Assembly (NCBI GenBank): GCA_964511015.1
Contig: CAZEDX010000008.1
Coordinates: 1 to 64,000, forward strand
Direction: 5' to 3'
DNA length: 64,000 bases
Origin: FEN-1099 sp964511015
GTDB taxonomy: Bacteria; Lernaellota; Lernaellaia; Lernaellales; Lernaellaceae
In this document: positions 1-8,466 of the stretch, piece by piece
Layout: each line of letters opens with the position of its first letter
How positions within the stretch are numbered: the first letter of the stretch is position 1
The notes under the pieces: generated by a model
The model's input: the letters and a program-made list of their open reading frames with translations, nothing else
What the model was told of the DNA's origin: nothing
Database searches by the model: none
Made by a program: the position numbers and the translations under genes

Positions 1-2
1 AG

Positions 3-692
3 CTACCGTTTTCTGCCGCTCGTTGTCTTCGTCTTCGCCGGCCGCCCATGGGACAAGGCGCGCAGTCGTCGCCCGAGCAGAACCTCAATCTTGGCGACAA
101 ACGAGTCGCCGCCCAACGGGCGTCCGGTGAGCGTCGCACCGCGTAAATCCGAAGCCAATGAATCCTGATCCGGTTCCGTCAGCAGCGCCGCCCACTCCGC
201 AGCCGGCAAGTCCACGGGGCCTTCGGCCAGTGGTAGCGCGCCAGCGACGCTCGGGTCTACGTGAAAAGCCGCGCTGGACCACGGGTAACGCGCCGCCACG
301 CGCACCAGCCGCGCGCGCACGGGATTGCGTTCCACATAGCGCATTGCCGCCAGGTAATGCTCGTCGTCTAGCGCGCAGGAATAGTATCGGCTCTGCCACA
401 AATGACCGGAGCGGCCGTGAAGTCGATTGATGTACAACGCGTACAGCAGGCACGTCCGACCAAGCGCCTTGGCCATCGATTCTTCCGTGCGCGGCGTGGC
501 AATCAGATGCACATGGTTGCGCATCAAGCAATAGCCGTGAACGTCCAAACCGAAGCGTTCAGCCTGCGCCGCCAAGATCGTCAGGAAATGACGCCGGTCC
601 TCATCGACAAAAAAAACATCCTGCTTGTTGTTACCCCGTTGCGTAATGTGAAATGGGATTCCCGGAACAACGGCGCGAGCGATACGTGGCAT
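3..692 (-). CDS. REP-associated tyrosine transposase (RAYT, IS200-like Y1_Tnp)
   Basis: This is a 229-residue protein of the single-domain Y1 transposase/RAYT family, HUH enzymes that nick and move single-stranded DNA and are linked to short palindromic repeats. The HUH motif is visible as RNHVHLIATP near residues 58-67. The later RYVERNPVRARLV segment holds the expected catalytic Tyr and Asn environment. I start at the ATG at 692 (MPRIARAVV, the usual N-terminus of this family) rather than 36 bases upstream. The C-terminal Lys/Arg-rich tail is typical. The gene is intact. Short direct repeats lie just upstream of it, as expected if it acts on REP-like sequences. Family assignment is secure; activity is inferred. 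Confidence 0.9.
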   Translation of the reverse strand: MPRIARAVVPGIPFHITQRGNNKQDVFFVDEDRRHFLTILAAQAERFGLDVHGYCLMRNHVHLIATPRTEESMAKALGRTCLLYALYINRLHGRSGHLWQSRYYSCALDDEHYLAAMRYVERNPVRARLVRVAARYPWSSAAFHVDPSVAGALPLAEGPVDLPAAEWAALLTEPDQDSLASDLRGATLTGRPLGGDSFVAKIEVLLGRRLRALSHGRPAKTKTTSGRKR

Positions 693-712
693 ACCCTTTG
701 GGTAGCACATCA

Positions 713-851
713 CAATGGCGAATGTCAAGAAAACGGTTGCTGTCCCTAGTTATGTCAAAGTTATGTCAATGGCGAATGTCAAGAAAATGGTTGCTGTCCC
801 TAGTTTAGTTTAGTTTAGTTTAGTTACCAGTTACCCTAGTTACCAGTTACC
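713..851. repeat. Direct repeats upstream of the RAYT gene
   Basis: A 39-bp unit occurs at 713-751 and again at 767-805 with one mismatch. It is followed by five tandem copies of TAGTT at 801-825, and then by two copies of a 15-16-bp unit (TAGTTACCAGTTACC) at 821-836 and 837-851. The unit contains the core GGGACAGCAACC on the minus strand. Position and form suggest substrate or junction sequence of the adjacent transposase. No gene is seen in 693-908. Confidence 0.7.
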
Positions 852-908
852 GAGGGCGTAGACGGTCCTACCGGCCATGTCGGTCTTCTTTCCAGGGCAA
901 ATGACAGG

Positions 909-1106
909 TTAGTGCTGGGGCCGGAAGATCAGGCGATGCAGCAGGAAGAGCGCCGCGCCGCCGGCGAACGTGCCGCCGATCGCGCAGTAGCCCACCGCTT
1001 CGTGGCTCGGGTGCGTGATTTGAACGAAGACGGCGGTGGCCATAAGGCCGACTGCCACGGTTGAGCCCGCGTCGCGGAACACCCGTTTGAGCAGCGCACC
1101 CAACAT
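909..1106 (-). CDS. Small membrane protein, unknown function
   Basis: A 65-residue protein with two hydrophobic stretches (about residues 15-30 and 41-58) and a basic C-terminus ending FRPQH; probably two membrane segments. A perfect AGGAGG lies five bases before the ATG at 1106, which is the main reason to accept the gene. A longer overlapping frame (868-1128) lacks such a site. I recognise no family. Confidence 0.65.
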   Translation of the reverse strand: MLGALLKRVFRDAGSTVAVGLMATAVFVQITHPSHEAVGYCAIGGTFAGGAALFLLHRLIFRPQH

Positions 1107-1171
1107 GACCGCCTCCTGTCGTCATCATAACACGTCCTTCACCGAATTCCAGTAGGCTTGCCTTGCCGGCA

Positions 1172-1802
1172 TCACCCTGATCTTCCGACCCAGACCGGAC
1201 CGAAGCGCACGACTTCGGCCAGGCTAAAGTACTTCCTCATTGCCGCCGGCACCGGAATGCCGGCCTTGCTCGCTCGAATCATTTCGATCAGTCCGGGCTT
1301 GATTTTCGCGACGAAACCGATTGATCGCGACGTCGACCTCCTGCGCCGCCAACGTGATCTCTTTGATGTCTTGCCGCGTGAGCTGCCGCGCCGCCGCCCC
1401 CAGTTGGTCGGCCGGCACGGCGCCCAGGCGCACAATGCGTTCGACGGCCAGGCATTCGTACCAGGCATCCCAGGCGGCGCACCCCTGCTTGACCTGATCG
1501 TCGGTGAGCGACGGTTGCCCGCTCGATTCGCAGCGACAACGGATCGCCGTTCGCGGCAGCAGCGCCGCTCGGTTTGAGCCGACTCGCTGTTTGGTGGCTG
1601 GCTCTGGGGATCGATTTGGATCGAATCGATCCGGGCTGCCCCTACCAGAACGGCGGTCACGAGCGGATGCATCGGGACCTGGCCACCGAACTGGAACGTC
1701 GGCCTCCAGGCGCAGGGTGGTGACCGGTACGCGCTGTATTTTACCACTCTCTGCCTGGGACGAATCGATCTGGATACGCAATCCTTTCGGCCGGCTTCTC
1801 AA
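1172..1802 (-). pseudogene. Frameshifted remnant of an unknown gene
   Basis: No single frame carries a convincing protein, but protein-like segments alternate between two minus-strand frames. One frame gives a segment with SLTDDQVKQGCAAWDAWYEC and a following helical stretch. The other gives the C-terminal part with KIKPGLIEMIRASKAGIPVP and KYFSLAEVVRFGPVWVG. The switch between them is near 1310-1325, and further shifts seem to occur around 1560-1690. This looks like a decayed gene or one with sequencing errors. The family is not recognised. Confidence 0.4.
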
Positions 1803-1842
1803 CCTAGGAAGGACGATGCCGCTTGACCCTTCGACGCGCGAT

Positions 1843-1893
1843 ACGCCTTGGGGGCTGGAGGAAGGCGAAGCCTTCCGGAAGCCCCCAAGGCGT
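1843..1893. repeat. Long imperfect inverted repeat (hairpin)
   Basis: Two 24-base arms (1843-1866 and 1870-1893) around a 3-base loop pair over 14 outer and 7 inner bases, with a 3-base mismatch between them. The outer arm is ACGCCTTGGGGGCT. There is no T-run after it, so it is more likely a REP/MITE-like palindrome than a terminator. It lies in the gene-poor stretch 1803-2051. Confidence 0.6.
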
Positions 1894-1963
1894 CTGTCCT
1901 ACGAAACACAAATGTGTTACATATGTCTTGACCCAAATCCATTACCGATTTCCTGACTGCGCC

Positions 1964-2003
1964 CCTAAAGCCTACAGTCTACAGCCTAAAGCCTGCAGCC
2001 TAG
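1964..2003. repeat. Short degenerate tandem repeats
   Basis: Repeated units of the form TAAAGCCTACAG / TCTACAGCC / TAAAGCCTGCAGCC lie end to end downstream of the ATPase gene. No coding potential is seen. Confidence 0.45.
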
Positions 2004-2051
2004 AGTTCAAAATCTCCTGCTCCAAGCGGTTGAGGTCGCTTGTCCGGCCGA

Positions 2052-4742
2052 TCAGGCGACCCGTCGGCGCCACCATTTTTCGGCTTCGACCACCAGGAAA
2101 ACGAACGCGCCGAACAGCAAAATGCGCAGCCAGGCGCCCGACTTGATTGGTTCGCTGTGGAACATTCTGTTCATTACCGGCACATAGGTGAACGCCGCTT
2201 GCAGGGCGGTCATCGTTGCCGCTCCGACCCAGATCCAGGGATTGGAGAACCAACCTACGGATCTTGCGCTTTGGTTCAGCGAACGGCTGTTGAACAGGTA
2301 GAACATCTCGCCAAACACGTAGACCGCCACGGCCGCCGTGCGTGCCGCCGCTTCACTGGCGCCGATGGAAATCTCCCAGCGGTAAATACTGAAGGCGCCG
2401 ATGCACAGCAGAATGGAGACGAGAATGATGCGCCCGACCAGCGCACTATTGAAAATGGAAGCGTTGGCGGATATCGGTGGGCGCTCCATGATTCCCCGCT
2501 CTTTGGGTTCGAACGCCAACATCAAGCCCAGTGAAATCGCCGTCGCCATATTGATCCAGAGAATCTGCACGGGCATGATCGGCAAGGCGACGCCAAGGAT
2601 CACCGCGGCCAAGATGACCAGTCCTTCGCCGCCGTTGGTCGGCAAGGTCCAGACAATGAACTTCAACAGGTTGTCCCAGACGCCGCGCCCCTCCTCAACC
2701 GCTGCTTCAATGGAAGCGAAGTTGTCGTCGGTGATCACCATGTCGGCGGCCTCGCGGGCAACCTCGGTGCCGCTCAAGGCCATCGCCACCCCGATGTCCG
2801 CGCGGCGCAGCGCCGGCGCATCGTTGACTCCGTCGCCGGTCATCGCCACGACGTGGCCACGCTCTTGGAGCGCCTCGACAAGTCGCAGTTTGTCCGCCGG
2901 AGTGACGCGGGCAAACACGTCGATTCGCTCTACGGAGTCGATCAAATCGGGATCGGACATGATCGCCAGTTCGGCGCCGCTCAACGCGCGTCCGTCGGCC
3001 CGGAGGATACCAAGCTGGCTGGCGATCGCCGATGCGGTCGTCACGTGATCCCCCGTGATCATCTTGACCGCAATGCCGGCGCGGTGGCAGGTTTCCACCG
3101 CTCCCTTGGCTTCCGGCCGCGGCGGGTCGATCATTCCCTGAAGCCCCAGGAAGAGCAAACCCGCCACATCGTCGTGAGACACGGATTCCGCGGCAACCGG
3201 CATTTGCTTGCTGGCGAAACACAACACGCGCAGTCCTTGCGAGGCCATGTCACGCGCTTGCTTCTCGATCACGGCCTGGTCGAGTGGTGTTGTTCGGCCT
3301 TCCGCGTCCAGCGCGCCGACACATCTTTCCAGGATTCGTTCCAACGAGCCTTTGACATACAAGCTCGCTCTATTTTCGCCGGCGATCCTGACCAATGTAG
3401 CCATGTACTGGTGTTCCGATTCGAAAGGAACCGTATCGATTCTGGCGTATCGGAGCGCCACGTCGGCCGGCTTCCATCCGACCTTCCCCGCGGCGGTGAG
3501 CAAGGCCCCTTCGGTAGGATCGCCGTGAACCTTCCAAAGCGCGCCTTCCTGAACGAGAGTCGAGTCGTTGCAAAGCGCCCCACAAATCAGGGTTTCTTCG
3601 AGCGCGCGATTTTCGTTCCGCGGAACGGGCTTTCCCTCACTGGTCAGACGGCCCTCGGGCGCATACCCCACCCCGTCCAGGTCATACTGTTTACCGCCGG
3701 CGAACAAAGCCCGGACGGTCATCTGGTTTTGCGTGAGCGTGCCGGTTTTGTCGGAGCACACGACCGTCGTGCTTCCCAATGTTTCCACCGCGGGCAGATG
3801 GCGGATAATCACCCGTCGCTTGGCCATGCGCGAAACGCCGATGGCCAGGACAATGGTCACCACGGCCGGAAGACCTTCAGGGATCGCCCCCACGGCAAGG
3901 GCAATGGCGGCCATGAACGTGTCGATAATCGGCTGCCGGCGGATAAGACCGACGGCGAAGGTGACCGCGGCCATGGCCATGATCGCCCACAGCAAAATGT
4001 GAGTGAACCTCTTGATCTTGGCGGTCAGCGGTGTTTCCAGACTTTCCGCCGCCGCGATCATCTCCGAAATGCGGCCGATTTCGGTGTTGTCGCCGATGGC
4101 CACAACAGCGCCGCGGCCGGTGCCGTAAGTCACCAAGGTGGACGAAAACGCCATATTCGAGCGGTCCGCCAATCCAACGGCTTGCGGAAGAACATCCGTT
4201 CCCTTCTGAACAGGCAACGATTCGCCGGTCAATGAACTCTCATCAATCTGCAATTCCCGGGCGGCAATCAAACGCAAATCGGCCGGCACTCGATCGCCGG
4301 ATTGCAGCAGCACGATGTCTCCCGGCACCAGCAACTCCGAGGGGATACGCTGGCGATTTCCATCCCGAACGACAGTCGCCTCACTGCTCAGACTCTTGGT
4401 GAGCGCGCCGATGGCGGAAAGCGCCTTCGCTTCCTGAAGGAAACCGACGAAGGCGTTGACCAGCACAACCGCAAAGATCACCCCGGCATCCACCCACTCC
4501 GCCAACAGAGCGGTGACGACCGTGGCGGCCAAGAGGATGTAAATCAACGGTTGACGAAACTGGAGCAGAAAGCGGACCAGGGGCCCCCGGCCTTTTCTTT
4601 CGGAAATTTTATTGGGTCCAAATCGCTCCTGACGGTGCCGGATTTCCAAGGTGCTGAGACCTCGTTCCGGATCAGTCGCCAGGATTTCCAATGCGGTCTG
4701 GGCGGCAATATGGTGACAGTTGTCGCAGACGATCCGTTCCAT
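2052..4742 (-). CDS. P2-type cation-transporting ATPase
   Basis: A full-length P-type ATPase of about 896 residues that would use ATP to move a cation across the inner membrane. Visible in order are: a cation-ATPase N-terminal segment; an actuator domain with the LTGES loop; TM4 with IPEGLPAVV, typical of Ca/Na/K-type (P2) pumps; the phosphorylation motif DKTGTLT with Asp331; the hinge TGDGVNDAPAL near residue 635; and a C-terminal membrane domain ending WRRR. I prefer the ATG at 4742 over the in-frame GTG at 4754, because a GAGG lies six bases before the ATG. It appears monocistronic. The transported ion (Ca2+ or another) cannot be read from the sequence. Confidence 0.93.
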   Translation of the reverse strand: MERIVCDNCHHIAAQTALEILATDPERGLSTLEIRHRQERFGPNKISERKGRGPLVRFLLQFRQPLIYILLAATVVTALLAEWVDAGVIFAVVLVNAFVGFLQEAKALSAIGALTKSLSSEATVVRDGNRQRIPSELLVPGDIVLLQSGDRVPADLRLIAARELQIDESSLTGESLPVQKGTDVLPQAVGLADRSNMAFSSTLVTYGTGRGAVVAIGDNTEIGRISEMIAAAESLETPLTAKIKRFTHILLWAIMAMAAVTFAVGLIRRQPIIDTFMAAIALAVGAIPEGLPAVVTIVLAIGVSRMAKRRVIIRHLPAVETLGSTTVVCSDKTGTLTQNQMTVRALFAGGKQYDLDGVGYAPEGRLTSEGKPVPRNENRALEETLICGALCNDSTLVQEGALWKVHGDPTEGALLTAAGKVGWKPADVALRYARIDTVPFESEHQYMATLVRIAGENRASLYVKGSLERILERCVGALDAEGRTTPLDQAVIEKQARDMASQGLRVLCFASKQMPVAAESVSHDDVAGLLFLGLQGMIDPPRPEAKGAVETCHRAGIAVKMITGDHVTTASAIASQLGILRADGRALSGAELAIMSDPDLIDSVERIDVFARVTPADKLRLVEALQERGHVVAMTGDGVNDAPALRRADIGVAMALSGTEVAREAADMVITDDNFASIEAAVEEGRGVWDNLLKFIVWTLPTNGGEGLVILAAVILGVALPIMPVQILWINMATAISLGLMLAFEPKERGIMERPPISANASIFNSALVGRIILVSILLCIGAFSIYRWEISIGASEAAARTAAVAVYVFGEMFYLFNSRSLNQSARSVGWFSNPWIWVGAATMTALQAAFTYVPVMNRMFHSEPIKSGAWLRILLFGAFVFLVVEAEKWWRRRVA

Positions 4743-4764
4743 CAAACACCTCACCTTCTTGAAC

Positions 4765-4792
4765 TGAGTAGAGTTTAAGGCGTTGATGTCAA
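4765..4792 (-). promoter_or_regulatory. Candidate sigma-70 promoter of the cation ATPase
   Basis: On the minus strand TTGACA (4792-4787) is followed after 16 bases by TACTCA, about 23 bases before the ATPase start. The -35 is perfect and the -10 is weak. Confidence 0.4.
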
Positions 4793-4986
4793 AATGCTAG
4801 TCGTGAACTCACGGTGGTCTGGCAAATCGGCCTGCTAGGGCTATTCTCTCTGCGAGTGTTCCGGGTTCGCCATCGAACGGCACCGTTGGAACACTCGGCG
4901 AACCGTTCCTCCATCAACGGCCACGGCCGCACGCGGCACAAAACCGTAGGACGCAGCAGCTATGCGCTCTGGCCGACAAACCTTCG

Positions 4987-5006
4987 CTTGTGTTTGCAAA
5001 CACAAG
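4987..5006. promoter_or_regulatory. Perfect 20-bp palindrome, possible operator
   Basis: The sequence CTTGTGTTTGCAAACACAAG is its own reverse complement over all 20 bases. It has the form of a binding site for a dimeric helix-turn-helix regulator. No regulator gene is adjacent, so the function is inferred from symmetry alone. Confidence 0.45.
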
Positions 5007-5176
5007 AGGGTAACCACGGAAAAATGGTTTGACACTATCCTGCCTCCGTGCTGCCAATGGGCTTGGCGTCTGTCCTGCCTAGTCCAAGGAGGCTCCCTGT
5101 CACCCCAGATGAATTCCTGGACCGGGTCCTCTTCGGTTTGCACCTCGCCGATTGATGCTTATCCAATACAGAGCGG

Positions 5177-5185
5177 TGGTATACT
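5177..5185 (+). promoter_or_regulatory. Candidate extended -10 element upstream of the porin
   Basis: TGGTATACT matches an extended -10 (TGn plus TATACT) about 53 bases upstream of the chosen porin start. No good -35 is visible at the standard distance. Confidence 0.3.
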
Positions 5186-5238
5186 GCGCCGGGGTCAAAC
5201 GGACCCGGCCGCCAACAAATGCTCATTTCGGAAAAACA

Positions 5239-6507
5239 ATGATTCGATGCAAAGCTCTCGCAGTCGTGACCATTGCCCTCTTGTTGGTCGTGATGCGGCC
5301 GCCGTCGGCCTCGGCGTCGATGAACCATCTCATGTCGACCTACGGCATTCTGCCCCGCGATATGGCGCTGGCCGGGGCGCAAGCGGCGGGCTACCCCGAT
5401 CCGGCGGCGACGTACCTCAACCCGGCTGCACTGGCCGGGATACCGGACACGCGGCTGCAGGTCGGCTATCTTTTCGCGCAGCCGTTCTTCCGAGGCGGCC
5501 GCGCCGGAGACGAGAAGGATTTCCAGACGGCCAACCGGGTTGCCTCGCTGTGCATGTCGTTGCCGTTGGGCCGGCTGTTTCGCGATCCCTACCCGTTCTC
5601 GATGGGCATCGACCTGCTTTTCGACAACAACTTCGAGACGCTGATCAATTTCGAGGACCGCAACTGGCGCCACGGCAATTTTGTCCGTTACGGATTGCAG
5701 ACCTTCAGCATCATCAACACCATCGGCGTGCGCGTGATCGAAGGGCTGAACCTCGGCGGCGGCTTCATTCACACCACGAACAGCCAGACGATGTTGGTGC
5801 AAAAGGTGGACATCGCGGGCAACACCAGCGACGAGGAGATCACCCTGAGGGCCAAGCCCGTGTTCGTTCCCCTCTTCGGCCTGCAAGTGGATCGGCCGAG
5901 TTTCCGGGCGGGCGCGGTGTATCGCGGCGAGTCGATCAGCCGCATCGACCCGTCGGCGGCGGACACCACGGTGGTGGCCGGCGATGCCACGTTGTCGCGC
6001 TACGACACCCACATGGTCTTTGCTGACGCGTTCTATCCGCAACACGTCGCCCTCGGCGTCGAGCTATGGCCGCACGGCGTGGTGGCGGTGTCGGTGCACG
6101 GCGAATGGCAGAACTGGAATCAGTTGGAAAAGGAAATCGACGCCGGGGACCGGGCGCGGGAGGACCACGACATCCGCACGCGGGATGTCTACGTGCCGCG
6201 CCTGGGCGTGGCCTGGCAGCCGGCGGAGGGTATGGAACTGCGCGCCGGCGCCGCTTACGAGGCCAGCCCGTTCGTGCACGTCGGCAACGGGGACAACCTC
6301 GTGCTCGACAACGACCGTTTGCGTGTCGCGCTGGGTTTTGGCGCCGAACTCTTCCGGCACCGCGTCTTCGCCCGGCCGGTCACGCTCAACCTGGCCGCGT
6401 TGTGGTTGCACCTGTTTCCGCGGGAGGAGCGGACCGCCGACGAACTCACAGTCCGCAGTTGGGGTGACCTGATCGGCGGCGCCGCATCGATTTCGCTGGG
6501 GTTCTGA
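5239..6507 (+). CDS. OmpP1/FadL/TodX-type outer-membrane transport protein
   Basis: A 422-residue beta-barrel candidate of the FadL/TodX family, which lets hydrophobic compounds cross the outer membrane. A signal peptide (MIRCKALAVV, hydrophobic core, SASA) is followed by the family-typical start of the mature protein, with STYGILPRDMALAGA and TYLNPAAL. The protein ends in a terminal Phe (SISLGF), as many outer-membrane barrels do. I take the ATG at 5239 rather than an upstream in-frame ATG at 5152, because only it places the signal peptide at the N-terminus. The Shine-Dalgarno is weak. The substrate is unknown; it stands alone on its strand. Confidence 0.8.
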   Translation: MIRCKALAVVTIALLLVVMRPPSASASMNHLMSTYGILPRDMALAGAQAAGYPDPAATYLNPAALAGIPDTRLQVGYLFAQPFFRGGRAGDEKDFQTANRVASLCMSLPLGRLFRDPYPFSMGIDLLFDNNFETLINFEDRNWRHGNFVRYGLQTFSIINTIGVRVIEGLNLGGGFIHTTNSQTMLVQKVDIAGNTSDEEITLRAKPVFVPLFGLQVDRPSFRAGAVYRGESISRIDPSAADTTVVAGDATLSRYDTHMVFADAFYPQHVALGVELWPHGVVAVSVHGEWQNWNQLEKEIDAGDRAREDHDIRTRDVYVPRLGVAWQPAEGMELRAGAAYEASPFVHVGNGDNLVLDNDRLRVALGFGAELFRHRVFARPVTLNLAALWLHLFPREERTADELTVRSWGDLIGGAASISLGF

Positions 6508-6597
6508 CCGCGGCGACACCGCGGACTGCTTCTTGGCCCGAACCGTCACCGGCGAATGGTGCCAAGGTATCCTTCGCCGCCAGGGTTTGCTCTGCCC

Positions 6598-8169
6598 CTA
6601 TTCCGCCCCGTCGATCTGCGCTAGCCACAGCGCGTCGTCGCGAACGTAGGCAATCGAAACCACACCGGCCGAATCGACGCCGACCGACGTATCGGGGAGA
6701 TCTTCCACGGCGTCAACCAAATAGGAGGCCCAAACGTCACCGGCGTTGGTCGCATAGTGCACGCCGGCGTTGTCGGAATAGGTCAGGTGGGCCACGCCGG
6801 AACCATCGACGGCCAGCGAAAGGCCTTCGTACACGTGGTCGACCAATGCCGTGTCGGTCCAGGGAGTGCTCGAGTCGGCGCGTTCGGCATAGCGCAGTTC
6901 GCCCAGATTCGCGCCGGTGTTCGTGGAGCCGTAGGCCACGCGAAGATGCCCGTCGCCTTCCGCCCGCAGCGCGGCGAAATTCATCCAACCACTCACGGAA
7001 ATCGCCGGCAAAGCCTCGACGGTCCATTCACCGGTTTGATCGGTGGCTAAGTAAGGAACATAGTCGCAAAAATAGGCCACAAAGACATGCCCCGCATCGT
7101 CCACATCCACGGCGGTCGCTTGCACCGACCACGCATTGCAAGTGTCCAGAAGCGTCGATTCCCAATCCGAACCGTTGTAATAGGCATGGATAACCTTGAA
7201 AAAGGCCGTACCGTCGCCAAGCTGATAGGTAACGTGTGCACCCCCGGCACCGTCGACCGCTAGGGAGTTGGCCGACCCGGTGGCCGCCCCAGTGCAACGG
7301 CCGAAATTCAGCGATTCGCAGGAGCTGCTGAGCAACGTGAGCGCGTAGAACGGGGACCGTTCCTGATAGTTCGCGGAGCCCGTGTAATAAGCGCCGTATT
7401 GGTCGAAACCAACCTGCTCGCTGTACTCAGAAATGCGCACCTTGCCATCATCGGCGCGAATCGCGCTGTCTTCCCCCCTGTTCAGCGATTCGGTGTGGTA
7501 CGGATAATAGCTGAACCAACCCTCCGCGATGACCGAAACCGACCAGCCGTCGCTCTGGTTCGTGGCATACAACAGATTGTCGTAATAAGCTTCAAAGTAC
7601 CCGTAATAAATTTTTTGATGGCGCTGGAAGGTAATGTGCAGGGCGTCGGCAGGATCGACGGCCAGCGACAATTGCCCTTCCACCCAATTCCACTCGGTGG
7701 CCGGATCGATCTCGGTCAAGGTGGCCGCGATGGTGTCGTCGTCGTCGATGGTATCGTCGTCGATCGCGTCATCGTCGGCGGTGTCGTCATCAACCAGATC
7801 ATCGTCGGCCGCGTCGTCGTCGACCGTGTCGTCATCGACGGTATCATCATCAGTCACATCGTCGTCGACGGAGTCGTCGTCGATCAGATCGTCATCGACC
7901 GCATCGTCATCGGCGGTATCGTCATCAGTCGCGTCGTCATCGACCGCGTCGTCGTCCGCGACATCGTCGTCGACGGAGTCGTCATCTGTCAGATCATCAT
8001 CGAGGAGATCGTCGTCGAAAAGGTCGTCGTCGATCGCATCGTCGTCTTCGGTGCTCGCGTCGTCATCGACCAGTTCATCATCGTCGGAGGAATCATCGGC
8101 CGGAGTGCAAGCCAAGCCGAGCAGCAGGCAGACGAAGCACCAACCCAGCAACCAGTGATGGCTCATCAT
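6598..8169 (-). CDS. Lipoprotein with long Asp-triplet repeat and beta-propeller-like domain
   Basis: About 523 residues. A signal peptide ends in the lipobox LGLAC. Then come roughly 23 pentapeptide-like units of the form XXDDD over about 120 residues. A C-terminal domain of about 380 residues has repeated motifs such as SLAVDPADALHITF, SLAVDGSGVAHLTY and VGVDSAGVVSIAY, which look like blades of a beta-propeller. The start is the first of two adjacent ATGs (8169), with AGGAGG seven bases upstream. A canonical sigma-54 promoter precedes it. The likely role is a surface-anchored binding protein on a highly acidic tether. The function is unknown. Confidence 0.85.
   Translation of the reverse strand: MMSHHWLLGWCFVCLLLGLACTPADDSSDDDELVDDDASTEDDDAIDDDLFDDDLLDDDLTDDDSVDDDVADDDAVDDDATDDDTADDDAVDDDLIDDDSVDDDVTDDDTVDDDTVDDDAADDDLVDDDTADDDAIDDDTIDDDDTIAATLTEIDPATEWNWVEGQLSLAVDPADALHITFQRHQKIYYGYFEAYYDNLLYATNQSDGWSVSVIAEGWFSYYPYHTESLNRGEDSAIRADDGKVRISEYSEQVGFDQYGAYYTGSANYQERSPFYALTLLSSSCESLNFGRCTGAATGSANSLAVDGAGGAHVTYQLGDGTAFFKVIHAYYNGSDWESTLLDTCNAWSVQATAVDVDDAGHVFVAYFCDYVPYLATDQTGEWTVEALPAISVSGWMNFAALRAEGDGHLRVAYGSTNTGANLGELRYAERADSSTPWTDTALVDHVYEGLSLAVDGSGVAHLTYSDNAGVHYATNAGDVWASYLVDAVEDLPDTSVGVDSAGVVSIAYVRDDALWLAQIDGAE
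7733..8096 (-). repeat. DNA tract encoding the XXDDD repeats
   Basis: A low-complexity tract made of GAC/GAT triplets, with two variable codons between each Asp triplet, encodes the tether of the lipoprotein. The opposite strand reads as an artificial Ser-rich frame. The variable pairs are mostly hydrophobic or small (AV, SV, LI, TA, TV). Confidence 0.85.
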
Positions 8170-8197
8170 CCAATCCCCTCCTTTGGATACTACTATA

Positions 8198-8213
8198 TGC
8201 AAAATATGTGCCA
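8198..8213 (-). promoter_or_regulatory. Sigma-54 (RpoN) promoter of the Asp-repeat lipoprotein
   Basis: On the minus strand the sequence reads TGGCAC, five bases, TTGCA. This fits the -24/-12 consensus, with ten bases between the invariant GG and GC. It ends about 29 bases before the ATG at 8169, leaving room for a short leader and the ribosome site. An RpoN-dependent activator would be required; none is in the window. Confidence 0.7.
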
Positions 8214-8466
8214 CGGAAGGGCGCGACAATTGCCGGTGATCTCGCACACTTGGCAACCGGGTGTTTACGACCGGCGGAAAATCTTCCGCGGAACGCGGAA
8301 ATTTCAGCGGCGGTCGGCCGTGAAACGCCTTTTTTCAACACCCTCGCCGGATACTCCTTGTCTGCCTGCCGGCGCCAGATTATCATGCGTCGTCGCAGTA
8401 CCTCCGGCAGTGGAACAGGCGGCAACGCCGGTTCGCTTCATCGCCGGTTTTTGGATGGCCAGCTCG

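Larger units (their letters stand above)
4793..5238. other. Gene-free stretch with inverted repeats
   Basis: No convincing gene is seen here. Near 4853-4904 two complementary pairs interleave: CGAGTGTTCC with GGAACACTCG, and GGTTCGCC with GGCGAACC, in an A-B-A'-B' order. A perfect 20-bp palindrome follows at 4987-5006 (separate entry). The stretch separates the divergent ATPase and porin genes and should hold their control regions. Confidence 0.5.

Noticed and set aside
2853..4235. 460-codon open frame opposite the P-type ATPase
   Set aside because: Antisense shadow in GC-rich DNA. The ATPase on the other strand has all family motifs.
4962..6026. 354-codon plus-strand frame over the start of the porin gene
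   Set aside because: Arg/Gly/His-rich shadow with no domain; the porin frame has a signal peptide and family motifs.
6508..6524. CCGCGG hairpin as terminator of the porin gene
   Set aside because: The stem is only six pairs and no T-run follows.
7733..8096. CRISPR-like array
   Set aside because: The periodicity is of 15 bases and encodes Asp repeats in frame; there are no spacers. No other array-like pattern was seen.
7634..8158. Ser-rich frame on the plus strand
   Set aside because: It is the mirror of the Asp triplets (GAC/GAT read backwards as Ser codons) and has no ribosome site.
7399..8466. Upstream extension of the TonB-dependent receptor frame by about 350 codons
   Set aside because: The extension is antisense to the Asp-repeat lipoprotein and reads as Val/Ile-rich repeats created by the complementary triplets. 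The receptor signal peptide starts at 8467.
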